Positions 52,356 through 61,644 of a stretch of DNA of 64,000 nt are shown in pieces. Positions within the stretch are counted from its first letter, which is position 1; every line of letters begins with the position of its first letter. Origin of the DNA: JBEKUY01 sp049514555 (GTDB taxonomy: Bacteria; Acidobacteriota; Terriglobia; Acidiferrales; UBA7541); assembly GCA_049514555.1 (NCBI GenBank), contig JBEKUY010000003.1:124001-188000 (forward strand), in the 5' to 3' direction. Made by a program: the position numbers and the translations under genes. Under the pieces are notes generated by a model. The model had not been told where the DNA came from and did no database searches. It saw only the letters and a list, made by a program, of their open reading frames with translations.

Positions 52356-52586
52356 GTGGCCGAGTTGCGAGTTGAATGTTACGCCGGGCACCGCGCCGAT
52401 CAGCGGCCGGTGCGCTTCTCTATCTTAGAGCGCACCTTCGAGGTGCTGGAAGTCGAAGACCAGTGGTATTCGCCCGAGGCCATCTACTTCCGCGTGCTCG
52501 CCGATGATGGCAATCGCTACGTCCTGAGGCATCAGGAAACGCAGGACATTTGGACGTTAGAAGCATTTCGAGCGCAGCGGACCTAG
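52356..52586 (+). CDS. Small conserved-looking hypothetical protein
   Basis: A 76-residue, beta-rich protein (LRVECYAG, RFSILERTFEVLEVED, YFRVLADDGNRYVLRH) that reads like a small barrel. GTG start with GAGGAG 7 nt upstream; 10 nt after the YihY-type gene, so likely in one operon. No function assigned. Confidence 0.6.
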   Translation: MAELRVECYAGHRADQRPVRFSILERTFEVLEVEDQWYSPEAIYFRVLADDGNRYVLRHQETQDIWTLEAFRAQRT

Positions 52587-52786
52587 CTCTATCCTGTGGG
52601 CATTCAGTGGCTTACGAGGCTCGAATTCTTCGGGCTGGTATTGTCTTCGGCTCTCGAGCAAATTCCAAGGCCTGTCCCGCAAATGGCGCAAGAGGCGATC
52701 TCCGTACGGGCGCAGCAGGTTGGGCTTCTACAGCAACGGAATCCCGCACAAGAAAGCGCCGGCAAGCCGCCGCACTCCAAAAGAGA

Positions 52787-52817
52787 AAACGCCATCCGGA
52801 CAATCCGGATGGCGTTT
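52787..52817 (-). terminator. Terminator of the hppA transcript
   Basis: A perfect 14-bp stem, AAACGCCATCCGGA (52787-52800) with TCCGGATGGCGTTT (52804-52817), 3-nt loop. On the minus strand the stem is followed by a T-rich stretch (GTTTTCTCTTTT). Confidence 0.85.
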
Positions 52818-52840
52818 CCTGCGAGCTTGGGAAAGATCAA

Positions 52841-55345
52841 TCAATCCGCAGCGACCCGCGCCGGCGCGTCCGGTGTTTGCCCCGAGCGGATGCGCATGTT
52901 GAAGAACGACCGGTAGACGAAGGTAATCGACACGGCGAAGAACAATGCCGCCAGTAAATGAGTCCGCAGGCCGCCGGTCTTCGCCGTCATCGCCACCGCC
53001 AGCTCCACCGCCAGCAAGCCGAACAGGGTGGTGAACTTGATGACCGGGTTCATGGCCACGGAGGAAGTGTCCTTGAAAGGATCGCCGACCGTATCGCCGA
53101 TGACCGTCGCGGCATGAAGTTCGGTGCCCTTCTGCTTGAGCTCGACCTCGACGATCTTCTTGGCGTTATCCCACGCGGCTCCCGCGTTGGCCATGAAGAT
53201 GGCCTGAAAGAGCCCGAAAATGGCAATCGCGATGAGGTAGCCGATAAAGAAGAACGGCTCGACGAAAGCGAATGCCAGCGTGGCGAAGAAGACGGCGATG
53301 AAGATGTTCAACATACCTTTCTGCGCGTACTGCGTGCAGATCTCGACGACCTTCTTGCTATCGGCGACGGATGCCTTCTCCGTGCTTTCCAGTTTGATGT
53401 GCCGCTTGATGAACTCGACCGCGCGGTACGCGCCGGTGGAAACGGCTTGGGTCGAAGCGCCGGTGAACCAGTAGATCATGGCTCCACCGGTGATCATGCC
53501 GAGGAAAAACGGCGCGTGCAGGAGTGAAAGCTTGTCGACGTTGGACGTGAGGCCGTTCGTGAGCGCCATGATGATCGAGAAGATCATCGTCGTAGCGCCC
53601 ACGACGGCGGTGCCGATCAGGACCGGCTTCGCGGTGGCCTTGAAGGTGTTGCCCGCGCCATCATTGGCTTCCAGAAGGTCCTTGGCCCGGCTGAAGTTCA
53701 CGTCGATGTTGTAGTCCTTCTTCAGCTCCTGTTGGATGTTGGGAATCTGCTCGATCATAGAGAGTTCAAAGATCGACTGAGCGTTATCGGTGACCGGGCC
53801 GTAGGAATCCACCGCGATGGTCACCGGACCCATGCCCAGGAAGCCGAAGGCCACGAGGCCAAAGGCAAACACGGGCGCGGCTAGCATGAGGTTTCCGAGG
53901 CCCATCCCCTGCATGAAGTAGCTGATGGACATGAGCAGGACCATCGCCAGCCCCAAGTAGTAGGCAGAAAAATTGCCGGCCACGAATCCGGACAAGATGC
54001 CCAGCGAGGCGCCACCCTCCTGGGCCGAGGTCACAACTTCCCTTACATGCCGCGACTCGGTCGAAGTGAACACTTTCACCAGTTCGGGGATGAGCGCGCC
54101 GGCCAGCGTGCCGCAGGAGATGATGGTTGCGAGCTTCCACCACTGCGAGGGGTCGCCGCCCAGGCGCGCGATGATCAGGGAAGAGGTCACATAGGTCAGC
54201 CCAATGGAGACGAACGAGGTGATCCACACCAGCGAAGTGAGCGGGGCCTCGAAATTCATCTGATCCGCCTTCCCGAACCGGGCCTTGGAGACGGCGGCGT
54301 TGATGAAGTAAGACGCCGCGCTCGAGACCAGCATGATGATGCGCATCACGAAGATCCACACCAGCAATTGCACCTGCACGGTGGGATTCTTGACGCCCAG
54401 CAGGATGAACGTGATCAGGGCGACGCCGGTCACGCCGTAGGTCTCGAAGCCGTCTGCGGTCGGCCCCACGGAGTCGCCGGCGTTGTCGCCGGTGCAGTCC
54501 GCGATCACGCCCGGGTTGCGCGCATCGTCTTCCTTGATCTTGAAGACGATCTTCATCAGGTCGGAGCCGATGTCCGCGATCTTCGTGAAGATGCCGCCCG
54601 CAATGCGGAGCGCCGCGGCGCCGAGCGATTCGCCGATGGCGAATCCGATGAAGCACGCCCCCGCGTAGTCGCGCGGAACGTAGAGGAGAATGATGAGCAT
54701 CATCAGCAGCTCGACGCTGATCAGCATCATGCCGATGCTCATTCCGGACTCCAGTGGAATGTGATTGATGGGGTATGGTTTGCCGCGCAATCCGGCGAAG
54801 GCCGTCCGCGAGTTGGCAAACGTGTTCACCCGGATGCCAAACCAGGCCACGCCGTAACTCCCGCCGATTCCGACCAGGCTGAACAGCAGGATGATCGGAA
54901 GCGTGACGGCGATCGGCTTACCCTGTACGGGAGCCAGCACGCCGAAGTAAAGCACGATCACGACGGCGATGAAGACCCACAAGAGGAGAAGAAACTTGCC
55001 CTGGGTGATCAGGTAGGTCTTGCAGGTCTCATAGATCAGCTCGGACATCTCGCGCATCGAGCGGTGCACCGGCAGGTTCTTCAGCCGCATATAGATGACC
55101 AAGCCGAAAAGCAGACCGAAGATGCAGAACGCAAGGCCGATCGTCAGCAGCTTGTGGCCGTTCAGACCCAAGAACTGGACCTGCGATAGGTCGGGAAGCT
55201 TCAGGTTGGCTTCGCCGCCCGCGGCTTCCTCGGCCGGCGTGGCCATTGCAGAGGCCGCGCTCACGAGGAGCAGGGCTGCCGCCGCGGTGCCTGTCTTCGC
55301 GAGGCGCCGCACCAGAGCAAATGCATTTGCGAACCACGATTGCAT
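52841..55345 (-). CDS. hppA: Membrane-bound proton-translocating pyrophosphatase, divergent type
   Basis: An 834-residue integral membrane enzyme that couples PPi hydrolysis to ion transport. Asp258 and Asp262 of ADIGSD, and KEDDARNPGVIAD, form the PPi site. The next segment reads CTGDNAGDSVGPTADGFE where common enzymes have DNVGDCAGMAADLFE. Lys569 in GNTFKAT marks the K+-independent class. At 834 residues it is longer than usual (about 670-770), with an N-terminal signal-like segment. These traits fit the divergent, Na+-regulated H+-PPase group known from Chlorobium. SD GGAGG precedes the ATG. Confidence 0.92.
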   Translation of the reverse strand: MQSWFANAFALVRRLAKTGTAAAALLLVSAASAMATPAEEAAGGEANLKLPDLSQVQFLGLNGHKLLTIGLAFCIFGLLFGLVIYMRLKNLPVHRSMREMSELIYETCKTYLITQGKFLLLLWVFIAVVIVLYFGVLAPVQGKPIAVTLPIILLFSLVGIGGSYGVAWFGIRVNTFANSRTAFAGLRGKPYPINHIPLESGMSIGMMLISVELLMMLIILLYVPRDYAGACFIGFAIGESLGAAALRIAGGIFTKIADIGSDLMKIVFKIKEDDARNPGVIADCTGDNAGDSVGPTADGFETYGVTGVALITFILLGVKNPTVQVQLLVWIFVMRIIMLVSSAASYFINAAVSKARFGKADQMNFEAPLTSLVWITSFVSIGLTYVTSSLIIARLGGDPSQWWKLATIISCGTLAGALIPELVKVFTSTESRHVREVVTSAQEGGASLGILSGFVAGNFSAYYLGLAMVLLMSISYFMQGMGLGNLMLAAPVFAFGLVAFGFLGMGPVTIAVDSYGPVTDNAQSIFELSMIEQIPNIQQELKKDYNIDVNFSRAKDLLEANDGAGNTFKATAKPVLIGTAVVGATTMIFSIIMALTNGLTSNVDKLSLLHAPFFLGMITGGAMIYWFTGASTQAVSTGAYRAVEFIKRHIKLESTEKASVADSKKVVEICTQYAQKGMLNIFIAVFFATLAFAFVEPFFFIGYLIAIAIFGLFQAIFMANAGAAWDNAKKIVEVELKQKGTELHAATVIGDTVGDPFKDTSSVAMNPVIKFTTLFGLLAVELAVAMTAKTGGLRTHLLAALFFAVSITFVYRSFFNMRIRSGQTPDAPARVAAD

Positions 55346-55719
55346 GAGAAAACCTCCAAGGAGGAATCAATGTCGGGGCCAATCACGGTATTGCCGCTTC
55401 TAACGGGCACACAATTCCGCCCGGATATCTCTTCTTCAAGCGTCAAGGATGTGCCTTGCCGGAGTTTTCAAAGTGCTCCAACTTCGAGACTTACAGGAGT
55501 ACTGCGCTAGGCCGCGCCCGTCAAAGTTACCCGGCCGCTTCGCAAGAGGGGAGACCCCTGTGCCCACACGACCACTGCAGGGCCCATTTTTATAGCATGT
55601 TGTGAAGTGCCGGTCAAACATTCGCCAGACCTGGCTTGCCAATTCAGCCACCCAGGAAGGACACGGGAGACGTCACTCCACGTCTTTCGCCATAGGGGCA
55701 CGGATCGAGGCGAAAAACG
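55346..55719. other. Intergenic region with hppA promoter and long leader
   Basis: 374 bp without a supported gene. A strong minus-strand promoter lies at 55589-55617, so hppA would have a leader of about 235 nt, much of it GC-rich with short inverted repeats. I do not recognise a known riboswitch. Confidence 0.55.
55589..55617 (-). promoter_or_regulatory. Promoter for hppA, TTGACC-17-TATAAA
   Basis: On the minus strand TTGACC (55617-55612) and TATAAA (55594-55589) are separated by exactly 17 bp. It is the best sigma70 match I found in the window. Confidence 0.7.
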
Positions 55720-58464
55720 TCACTTCTGAGAAGAAGAGGCAGTGTGCACGAAGAAGGCCGAGGAGATTTCCTGGAGGCGCGCGCGCAGTACATCGCCGGC
55801 CTGGGCGAACACCTGGGCGCAAGTCTCGCGGAGCTTTTCTTCGGCGGAGAGCGCGATGTTGTCGAGAACCTCGCGGGATTGGTGATCGAGCGAGGTGACG
55901 GCGGCGAGCATCCAGGAGTTGGATACGTTTTCGAGACGTTGCCGGTACTGCTCCACCGATTCGTCGCCAAGCCGGCCGTAGAGGTCGCGGAGGCGAGCCT
56001 GATGAGCCTCGGTCATCGAGCGCCAGGACTCCAGCAGCGGGCCGAAACTGGCTTCAATCTGTTTGTGAACTTCGGCGACACCGGATTCGACGGCGGCGGT
56101 GATGCCGGACTGAAATTGGGTTTCAGCGCCATGCCTCTCTGAAGCGAGGCGGGCGCGGAGCGCTTCGACATCCCCGGAGGCCTCCGCTCGTGCGGCCTCC
56201 AGTGACTTGCGGAGGAATCCCTCGAAACCGTCGAGCTCTTGACGGGCATTGCGCTGGATCTCGTCAGTGAAAGCGGCGGTGGTGGTCTCCGCGGCCTCGG
56301 TAAAGAGCGCGTGGGCTCGTTCGAAGGCGTCCTTGACTACCTCGTCGATCTGGCCTTGGGCATGATCGACGAAGTTGCGGCTGTGATTATCGAGCTCAGA
56401 GGCGAAGACCGCGGAAATCTCTCCGGCCTTTTCGCGGAGCGAGCCGCCGGCCTGCTCCAGGCCCTTTTCGAGTGCGTTCTGCATCTGCATCTGCAGCTTC
56501 TTTTCGTACCACTCGGCGGACTTGTAGAGCGACTCGACCGTGGTGTGCTGGATGTCAGTGGCGCGGGCGTCGAGATCGCTCAGGCTGCGCGCGACGAGAT
56601 CCTTCGCGCGGCCTTCGGCCTCCTTTTCGACGGCGTCGTGAGCTTCGCGGACGCGGGCGAGGGAGGCGGAGATGAATTCTTCGGCAGCGTCGCGGAGGCG
56701 TGCACGCTGGGCTTCGAGAACGGAAGCGGATTCCGCGCCAGCGCGCTCGAGCGACGCGGCAAGTTCCTCGGCGCGGGCCAGGTGCGGCGCGAGGGCCGCC
56801 GCTAGCTTCTCTTGGGCGCCGGCGACGTTGGCTTGCCCGGCCACGTCAAGGGCCTGCTCGACGTGCGTGGAGAAGTCCTTGAGGAGAGCCTCGGAGCGCC
56901 GGCGGAGTTCCACGGTTTGGGTTTCGAGGAGGCCGCTGAACTGAAAGTCGATCTCCCGCAGAGCGTCCTGGCGCAGGCCCTCCAGCCGCGTCGAGAGCTG
57001 TTCGAGACGCTGTGCGGCCTGAGCCGCTTCGGCGGAGATGGATTCGGCGCGAACCCTTTCGGCGGCGAGCGCGGCGGGCAATTGGGAAAGCGAATCCAGG
57101 GTCTCACGCGCGGATGAGAGGGAGGCTGTAAAGGAGGCGGCGCGCGAGGAAATCTCGGCGTCAAGTTGAGAGAGAGAGTCCTTGCGGCAAGCTTCGATTT
57201 CTTGAGCAGCGCACTGCGCGGCCGCGGCGACGGCGGATTCCATGGATTGTTGGAGGCGGCCCGACGCCGATTCGAGATCGCTCTGCAAACGGCGGTGCCA
57301 AGCGGCATCGGCGGCCGCGAGTGAGGAAGTGATCTGCTGACGAACCTCGGCAGCGGCGGCAAGCATGGCCTCGCGCTGCGAAGAAGAAGCTTCGGCCATG
57401 TGGCTCCGCGTGATCTGCTCCCACTCCTGGCGGGAAGATTCGGCACGCGCAGGAAGCTCCTGCTCAAAGCCCTGCAAGCGCGATTCGAGGCGCTCGGCGC
57501 TCTCCTCGGCCTTGAGGCGAAGCTCATCGAGGTGTCGTCCGGTGTCGGCGAACTGCGTCGAGGCGGCTTCGGCAAGTTGTGAAGCCATCTCGCGAGTGAG
57601 CTCTTCCGTCTGTGAAGTGAGCCAGCGGGGAAGCTCCTCGCGAAGGGCGGCCGCAGCGGCCTCCTTAGCTTCGCGGATCCTCGAGGCAGCCTCTTGCGCG
57701 GCGCGATCGAGAGAGGACGAGACCGCGCTCTCAATCTCATGGCGGGCAGCTGCGATTTGGGCCTGCACACTAGCCAAGGCTGGCTTCGCCTCCGCGGCGA
57801 CGGCTTCCATAGCGGCTTCATGCGCCGCGGATTGAATCTGCTGCCTGGCTTCAGCCATGAGACGTGCCACCTGCCGGCCGAGCTGTAGAGAAGCATCCGT
57901 GTGCGTCGCTGGCGGCACAACGTGCAGATTGTTCGAGACGATTTGGGGCTCCTGGTCTTCAAACGCAGCAAGCAAAGGAGTCGTGAATTCAGGGGTGTTG
58001 GGCAAGGTTTCCGCCGCGCCTGGCTGCGACTCGGGGAAGGGGAACCAGTCTTCAGGCGGAAACGCAATGCCCCAGATGTTGCCGGGGATTTCGAGCTCGA
58101 CCGCCACTTGGAAGAGTTGGCGAACTGTGCGGGGACGCTGAATCCAAATGATCTTTCCCCGAACGGTTCTGGGAGGGCGGTCGGGTTCCGGATTGGGAAT
58201 TTCCAAATTGACCCACATGTTCTTGAGGACGTAGTGCTTTGACTGGAAGCGGCAACCGTGGCAATTGATGATGAGCGTGGAAGTGCGCTCCTGGAAAGGC
58301 CTTCCCAGCGCGTCGATGCCGGTGACCTGAAGCGGAACAGCCTGAACGATGCGCGTGGTACGGCGCTTCTTCAGCTCGGCCTGCTCGTTGGCTCCCTTGG
58401 GTACGAACATGTCCGAGTTTTCTGGGGCATCCATGGGTCCAATTCCGAAAACTCTCCAATCCAT
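55720..58464 (-). CDS. Large PilZ-like / coiled-coil protein
   Basis: About 914 residues. The N-terminal part (about 35-160) looks like a PilZ-type beta barrel: KKRRTTRIVQAVPLQV supplies arginines and the strand pattern continues to FQVAVELEIPG. The rest (about 190-900) is Ala/Glu/Arg/Gln-rich, nearly free of Pro and Gly, and should form long coiled coils. No membrane segment. A structural or signalling filament controlled by c-di-GMP is a guess. The start is unsure: GTG 58470, ATG 58464 and ATG 58434 are all possible. Confidence 0.7.
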   Translation of the reverse strand: MDWRVFGIGPMDAPENSDMFVPKGANEQAELKKRRTTRIVQAVPLQVTGIDALGRPFQERTSTLIINCHGCRFQSKHYVLKNMWVNLEIPNPEPDRPPRTVRGKIIWIQRPRTVRQLFQVAVELEIPGNIWGIAFPPEDWFPFPESQPGAAETLPNTPEFTTPLLAAFEDQEPQIVSNNLHVVPPATHTDASLQLGRQVARLMAEARQQIQSAAHEAAMEAVAAEAKPALASVQAQIAAARHEIESAVSSSLDRAAQEAASRIREAKEAAAAALREELPRWLTSQTEELTREMASQLAEAASTQFADTGRHLDELRLKAEESAERLESRLQGFEQELPARAESSRQEWEQITRSHMAEASSSQREAMLAAAAEVRQQITSSLAAADAAWHRRLQSDLESASGRLQQSMESAVAAAAQCAAQEIEACRKDSLSQLDAEISSRAASFTASLSSARETLDSLSQLPAALAAERVRAESISAEAAQAAQRLEQLSTRLEGLRQDALREIDFQFSGLLETQTVELRRRSEALLKDFSTHVEQALDVAGQANVAGAQEKLAAALAPHLARAEELAASLERAGAESASVLEAQRARLRDAAEEFISASLARVREAHDAVEKEAEGRAKDLVARSLSDLDARATDIQHTTVESLYKSAEWYEKKLQMQMQNALEKGLEQAGGSLREKAGEISAVFASELDNHSRNFVDHAQGQIDEVVKDAFERAHALFTEAAETTTAAFTDEIQRNARQELDGFEGFLRKSLEAARAEASGDVEALRARLASERHGAETQFQSGITAAVESGVAEVHKQIEASFGPLLESWRSMTEAHQARLRDLYGRLGDESVEQYRQRLENVSNSWMLAAVTSLDHQSREVLDNIALSAEEKLRETCAQVFAQAGDVLRARLQEISSAFFVHTASSSQK

Positions 58465-58854
58465 GTTCACTAGACGCTACGCTGCCAGGCTGTGCGATTC
58501 ACACGGAAGTGCCAGAGTTCTTTGGCGGTCCGCGAGTCTCGTGCGAAGAGACGTACGAACTCCGAAGAAACGCATCCGTACTTCACCAGGTAGTGCGCCA
58601 AGCCGGGCAAAGCGCATCTCCTCTGCGGGGAACAATTGCTGCGGGGACGGGGGAACTCTACAACGATTCCGAAGAAAAAACCAGAGAGGCAGAGGCGGCC
58701 AAATGTCATCTAAGGAGACGCGTTTCGCGAGGCTCTGAGATTCGGCGCTCATCGGCTGGGACGAATTTCGCCCACCGAGTTTCATCCCTTCTGCTACCAT
58801 CAAGGACACCATTTGTAGGAAGAACGCACGGTTCGAAGGAGGAGTGACCCGCTG
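58465..58854. other. Divergent intergenic region before the biotin operon
   Basis: About 390 bp between the coiled-coil gene and bioB. I see no supported gene, no palindrome resembling a BirA operator (TTGTAAACC type) and no clear -35/-10 pair. An AAGGAGGAG SD for bioB lies at its right end. Confidence 0.55.
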
Positions 58855-59844
58855 ATGACTGCCTCTGGTGTTGCCGGTCCAGGTACAGCCGTGCGCCACA
58901 ACTGGAGCTTCAACGAAGCGGCTGAGATCTACCGCCTGTCCATTCCGGAACTGGTCTTCCGCGCCCAACAGGTGCATCGCGAATACCAGCCGGCCGGGCT
59001 CGTCCAGACTTGCCAGTTGCTCTCGATCAAAACGGGCGGCTGTCCGGAGGACTGCGCTTATTGTCCTCAGAGCGCGCACTACCCGGCCGATGTTGAGCGG
59101 CAGAACCTCCTGGATCCGCAGCAGGTGATCAGCGTGGCGCGGGAAGCCGCGGCGCGCGGCGTCACACGGTTCTGCATGGGGGCGGCTTGGCGTGATGTTC
59201 CCGGCGGCAAGGAATTTGAACGAGTGCTCGAGATGGTGCGCGGAGTCTCGGCCCTCGGCGTGGAGGTCTGTTGCACATTGGGCATGCTTACCGAGGAGCA
59301 GGCCTTCCAGCTCAAGCAGGCCGGGCTTCACGCGTACAACCACAACCTGGACACATCGCGCGAATTCTACGGCTCGATCGTCACCACGCGCACCTACGAC
59401 GACCGCTTGCGCACCATCGCGGCCGTTCGCAAGGCGGGCATCACCGTCTGCTGCGGCGGGATTCTGGGCATGGGCGAGAGCCGGGACGACCGCATCGCGC
59501 TGCTGTGCGAGTTGGCGGGACTCGATCCGCATCCGGAGAGCGTGCCGATCAACATGCTTGTGCGCGTTCCGGGCACGCCCCTGGCCTCGCAGCCGCCGCT
59601 CGATCCGCTCGAGATGGTTCGGGCCATCGCCACAGCGCGAATCCTGATGCCGGCGTCGATGGTGCGGCTCGCCGCAGGACGCAAGCAGATGTCGCCCGAA
59701 GCCGCGGCGTTATGTATGCTCGCCGGCGCCAACTCGATCTTTATCGGTGAGAAGCTGCTGACCACTTCGAACCCGGCAATTGATGATGACGAAGCTCTCC
59801 TTTGCAGCCTGGGACTGCGGCCGCTTGAACCTCATGCCGTCTGA
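58855..59844 (+). CDS. bioB: Biotin synthase BioB
   Basis: A radical SAM enzyme that inserts sulfur into dethiobiotin. The 329 residues carry CPEDCAYC, the CxxxCxxC ligands of the [4Fe-4S] cluster. YNHNLDTSREFY, CCGGILGMGE and RLAAGR are further biotin-synthase motifs, the last providing the Arg ligand of the [2Fe-2S] cluster. First gene of bioB-F-D-A. Confidence 0.97.
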   Translation: MTASGVAGPGTAVRHNWSFNEAAEIYRLSIPELVFRAQQVHREYQPAGLVQTCQLLSIKTGGCPEDCAYCPQSAHYPADVERQNLLDPQQVISVAREAAARGVTRFCMGAAWRDVPGGKEFERVLEMVRGVSALGVEVCCTLGMLTEEQAFQLKQAGLHAYNHNLDTSREFYGSIVTTRTYDDRLRTIAAVRKAGITVCCGGILGMGESRDDRIALLCELAGLDPHPESVPINMLVRVPGTPLASQPPLDPLEMVRAIATARILMPASMVRLAAGRKQMSPEAAALCMLAGANSIFIGEKLLTTSNPAIDDDEALLCSLGLRPLEPHAV

Positions 59845-61012
59845 AGGACGCTCACTGCTCCTGGCGGAGCTCGATAGGGAACTGGCTGACCTGGCGCGGC
59901 GCGACCGCCTGCGTTCGCTCGCGTGCGTTCCCGGCGTGAATCTCTGCTCCAACGACTACCTGGGCCTCTCCGAAAGCCCCGAATTGAAGCGTGCGCTGAT
60001 CGCCGGCATCGAGCGCAGCAAGCGCGTCAGTGCAACGGGCTCGCGCCTGCTCTCCGGCCAGGCGCCCGAGTGGAATGAACTCGAGGAAGAGTTCGCCCGC
60101 TTCGCCGGGACGGAGGCGGCGCTGTTCTTTTCCAGCGGATATGCCGCAAATATCGGGCTCCTGTCAGCGGTGATGCGGCGGGATGATGTCGTGTTTTCCG
60201 ATGAGCTGAATCATGCGAGCTTGATCGATGGCATCCGCCTTTCCTCCGCGCGCCGCGTCGTCTTTTCCCACGGTGACCTGGATGCTCTTGAGCGGGCGCT
60301 GGAGAAATACCGCCTCAAGCATTGCCGGAAACTCATCGTCACCGAGAGCGTCTTCAGCATGGATGGCGACCGCGCGCCCATAACGGGGATGCTGGAGCTT
60401 GCTGACCGTTATGGCGCCGAGCTGGTCGTGGACGAAGCGCACGCGACCGGCGTTCACGGCCCAGCGGGGCGCGGGCTGGTCGCCGCCCTGGGTGCCGAAC
60501 GCAGGGTCTTCGCCGTCGTGCACACCTGCGGCAAGGCGCTCGCGTCTGCCGGGGCGTTTGTTTGCGGGGCCGCCTCGCTTCGAGCCTACCTCATCAATCG
60601 GGCGCGCACGTTTATTTTCAGCACCGCACTTCCGCCGTATCTCTCGTACCAGGTCCGCGCCGCTCTTGAGCTCGCGCGCGGGATGGACCTCGAGCGCTCC
60701 ACGCTTCTCGAGAACGCATCGAAGTTCGCAGCGGCGCTGCGCGACGCTGGGTTCGACGTTCGAGCGACGTCCTCCCAGATCGTGCCCGTCGTTTTAGGCG
60801 AAGATGCCGCGGCGCTGTGTGTGTCCGAAGAGCTGATCCGCGCGGGCTTCGCGGTGCGTGCGATCCGTCCGCCCACTGTGCCCGAGGGGCAGTCACGGCT
60901 ACGGCTTTCGCTGACGTGCCGTGTTGGCGCCGAGGACCTCGACCGGCTGCGCGCCGTCCTGGTGGCGACGCGCGTCGCGATGCGCCCCTCGGCGGCAGCG
61001 AGGACCGCATGA
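59834..61012 (+). CDS. bioF: 8-amino-7-oxononanoate synthase BioF
   Basis: A PLP enzyme condensing pimeloyl thioester with alanine. About 392 residues; SNDYLGL near the start, VDEAHATGVHGPAGRG in the middle, and the PLP lysine in THTCGKAL-type sequence (VHTCGKALASAGAFV). ATG at 59834 overlaps the bioB stop by 11 nt; a frame from 59780 would lie wholly in bioB. Confidence 0.95.
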   Translation: MPSEGRSLLLAELDRELADLARRDRLRSLACVPGVNLCSNDYLGLSESPELKRALIAGIERSKRVSATGSRLLSGQAPEWNELEEEFARFAGTEAALFFSSGYAANIGLLSAVMRRDDVVFSDELNHASLIDGIRLSSARRVVFSHGDLDALERALEKYRLKHCRKLIVTESVFSMDGDRAPITGMLELADRYGAELVVDEAHATGVHGPAGRGLVAALGAERRVFAVVHTCGKALASAGAFVCGAASLRAYLINRARTFIFSTALPPYLSYQVRAALELARGMDLERSTLLENASKFAAALRDAGFDVRATSSQIVPVVLGEDAAALCVSEELIRAGFAVRAIRPPTVPEGQSRLRLSLTCRVGAEDLDRLRAVLVATRVAMRPSAAARTA

Positions 61013-61644
61013 GCCGACGGTTTTTCGTCACCGGCACGGACACCGGCATCGGCAAGACGGTGCTGTCGGCGATGCTGTGCGCGGCGTTCGACGCCATATA
61101 CTGGAAGCCGATTCAGACGGGCGCGCTCGAGGGCACTGACCGCCAGATGGTCATGCGTCTGGCGGGCATCGGAGAAGACCGGACGCTGCCTGAAGTTTAT
61201 AGCTTCGTGCCTTCCGTCTCGCCACACTTGGCGGCGCTCTGGGCCGGCACAAAAATCGAGATGAACCAATTCCGCATCCCCTCGGGGCTTGGAGAAGAAC
61301 CGCTGATTGTCGAGGGTGCCGGCGGCGTGCTCGTGCCGGTGAACGACCATGAGTTCATGCTGGATGTGATTGCCAAACTCAAGTTGCCGGCGATTCTGGC
61401 GGCGCGCAACTCGCTGGGTACGATCAACCACACGTTGCTCTCCCTCGCGGCGCTGCATTCCGCGGAGGTCCCGGTGAAGGGCGTGGTCATGATCGGTGAA
61501 CCGAACAAGGATAATCGAGAAACCATCGAGCGCTACGGCCACGCCAAGGTGATCGGTGAAATTCCGCCGCTCCCCCTTCTGGGGCGCACCACTCTCGTGC
61601 AGGTCTTCGAGAGCAACTTCGACCGCTCCGCCTTTTCCGGATGA
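61009..61644 (+). CDS. bioD: Dethiobiotin synthetase BioD
   Basis: An ATP-dependent carboxylase forming the ureido ring of dethiobiotin from DAPA and CO2. The 211 residues show the P-loop GTDTGIGKT (9-17), YWKPIQTG and VEGAGGVLVP. It overlaps bioF (ATGA) and bioA (ATGA). Confidence 0.96.
   Translation: MSRRFFVTGTDTGIGKTVLSAMLCAAFDAIYWKPIQTGALEGTDRQMVMRLAGIGEDRTLPEVYSFVPSVSPHLAALWAGTKIEMNQFRIPSGLGEEPLIVEGAGGVLVPVNDHEFMLDVIAKLKLPAILAARNSLGTINHTLLSLAALHSAEVPVKGVVMIGEPNKDNRETIERYGHAKVIGEIPPLPLLGRTTLVQVFESNFDRSAFSG

Noticed and set aside
54047..55189. 380-codon plus-strand frame rich in Asp, His and Arg
   Set aside because: Shadow of hppA; the residue bias mirrors codons of the membrane protein.
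58700..58854. BirA operator before bioB
   Set aside because: No TTGTAAACC/GGTTTACAA-like dyad at the expected place.
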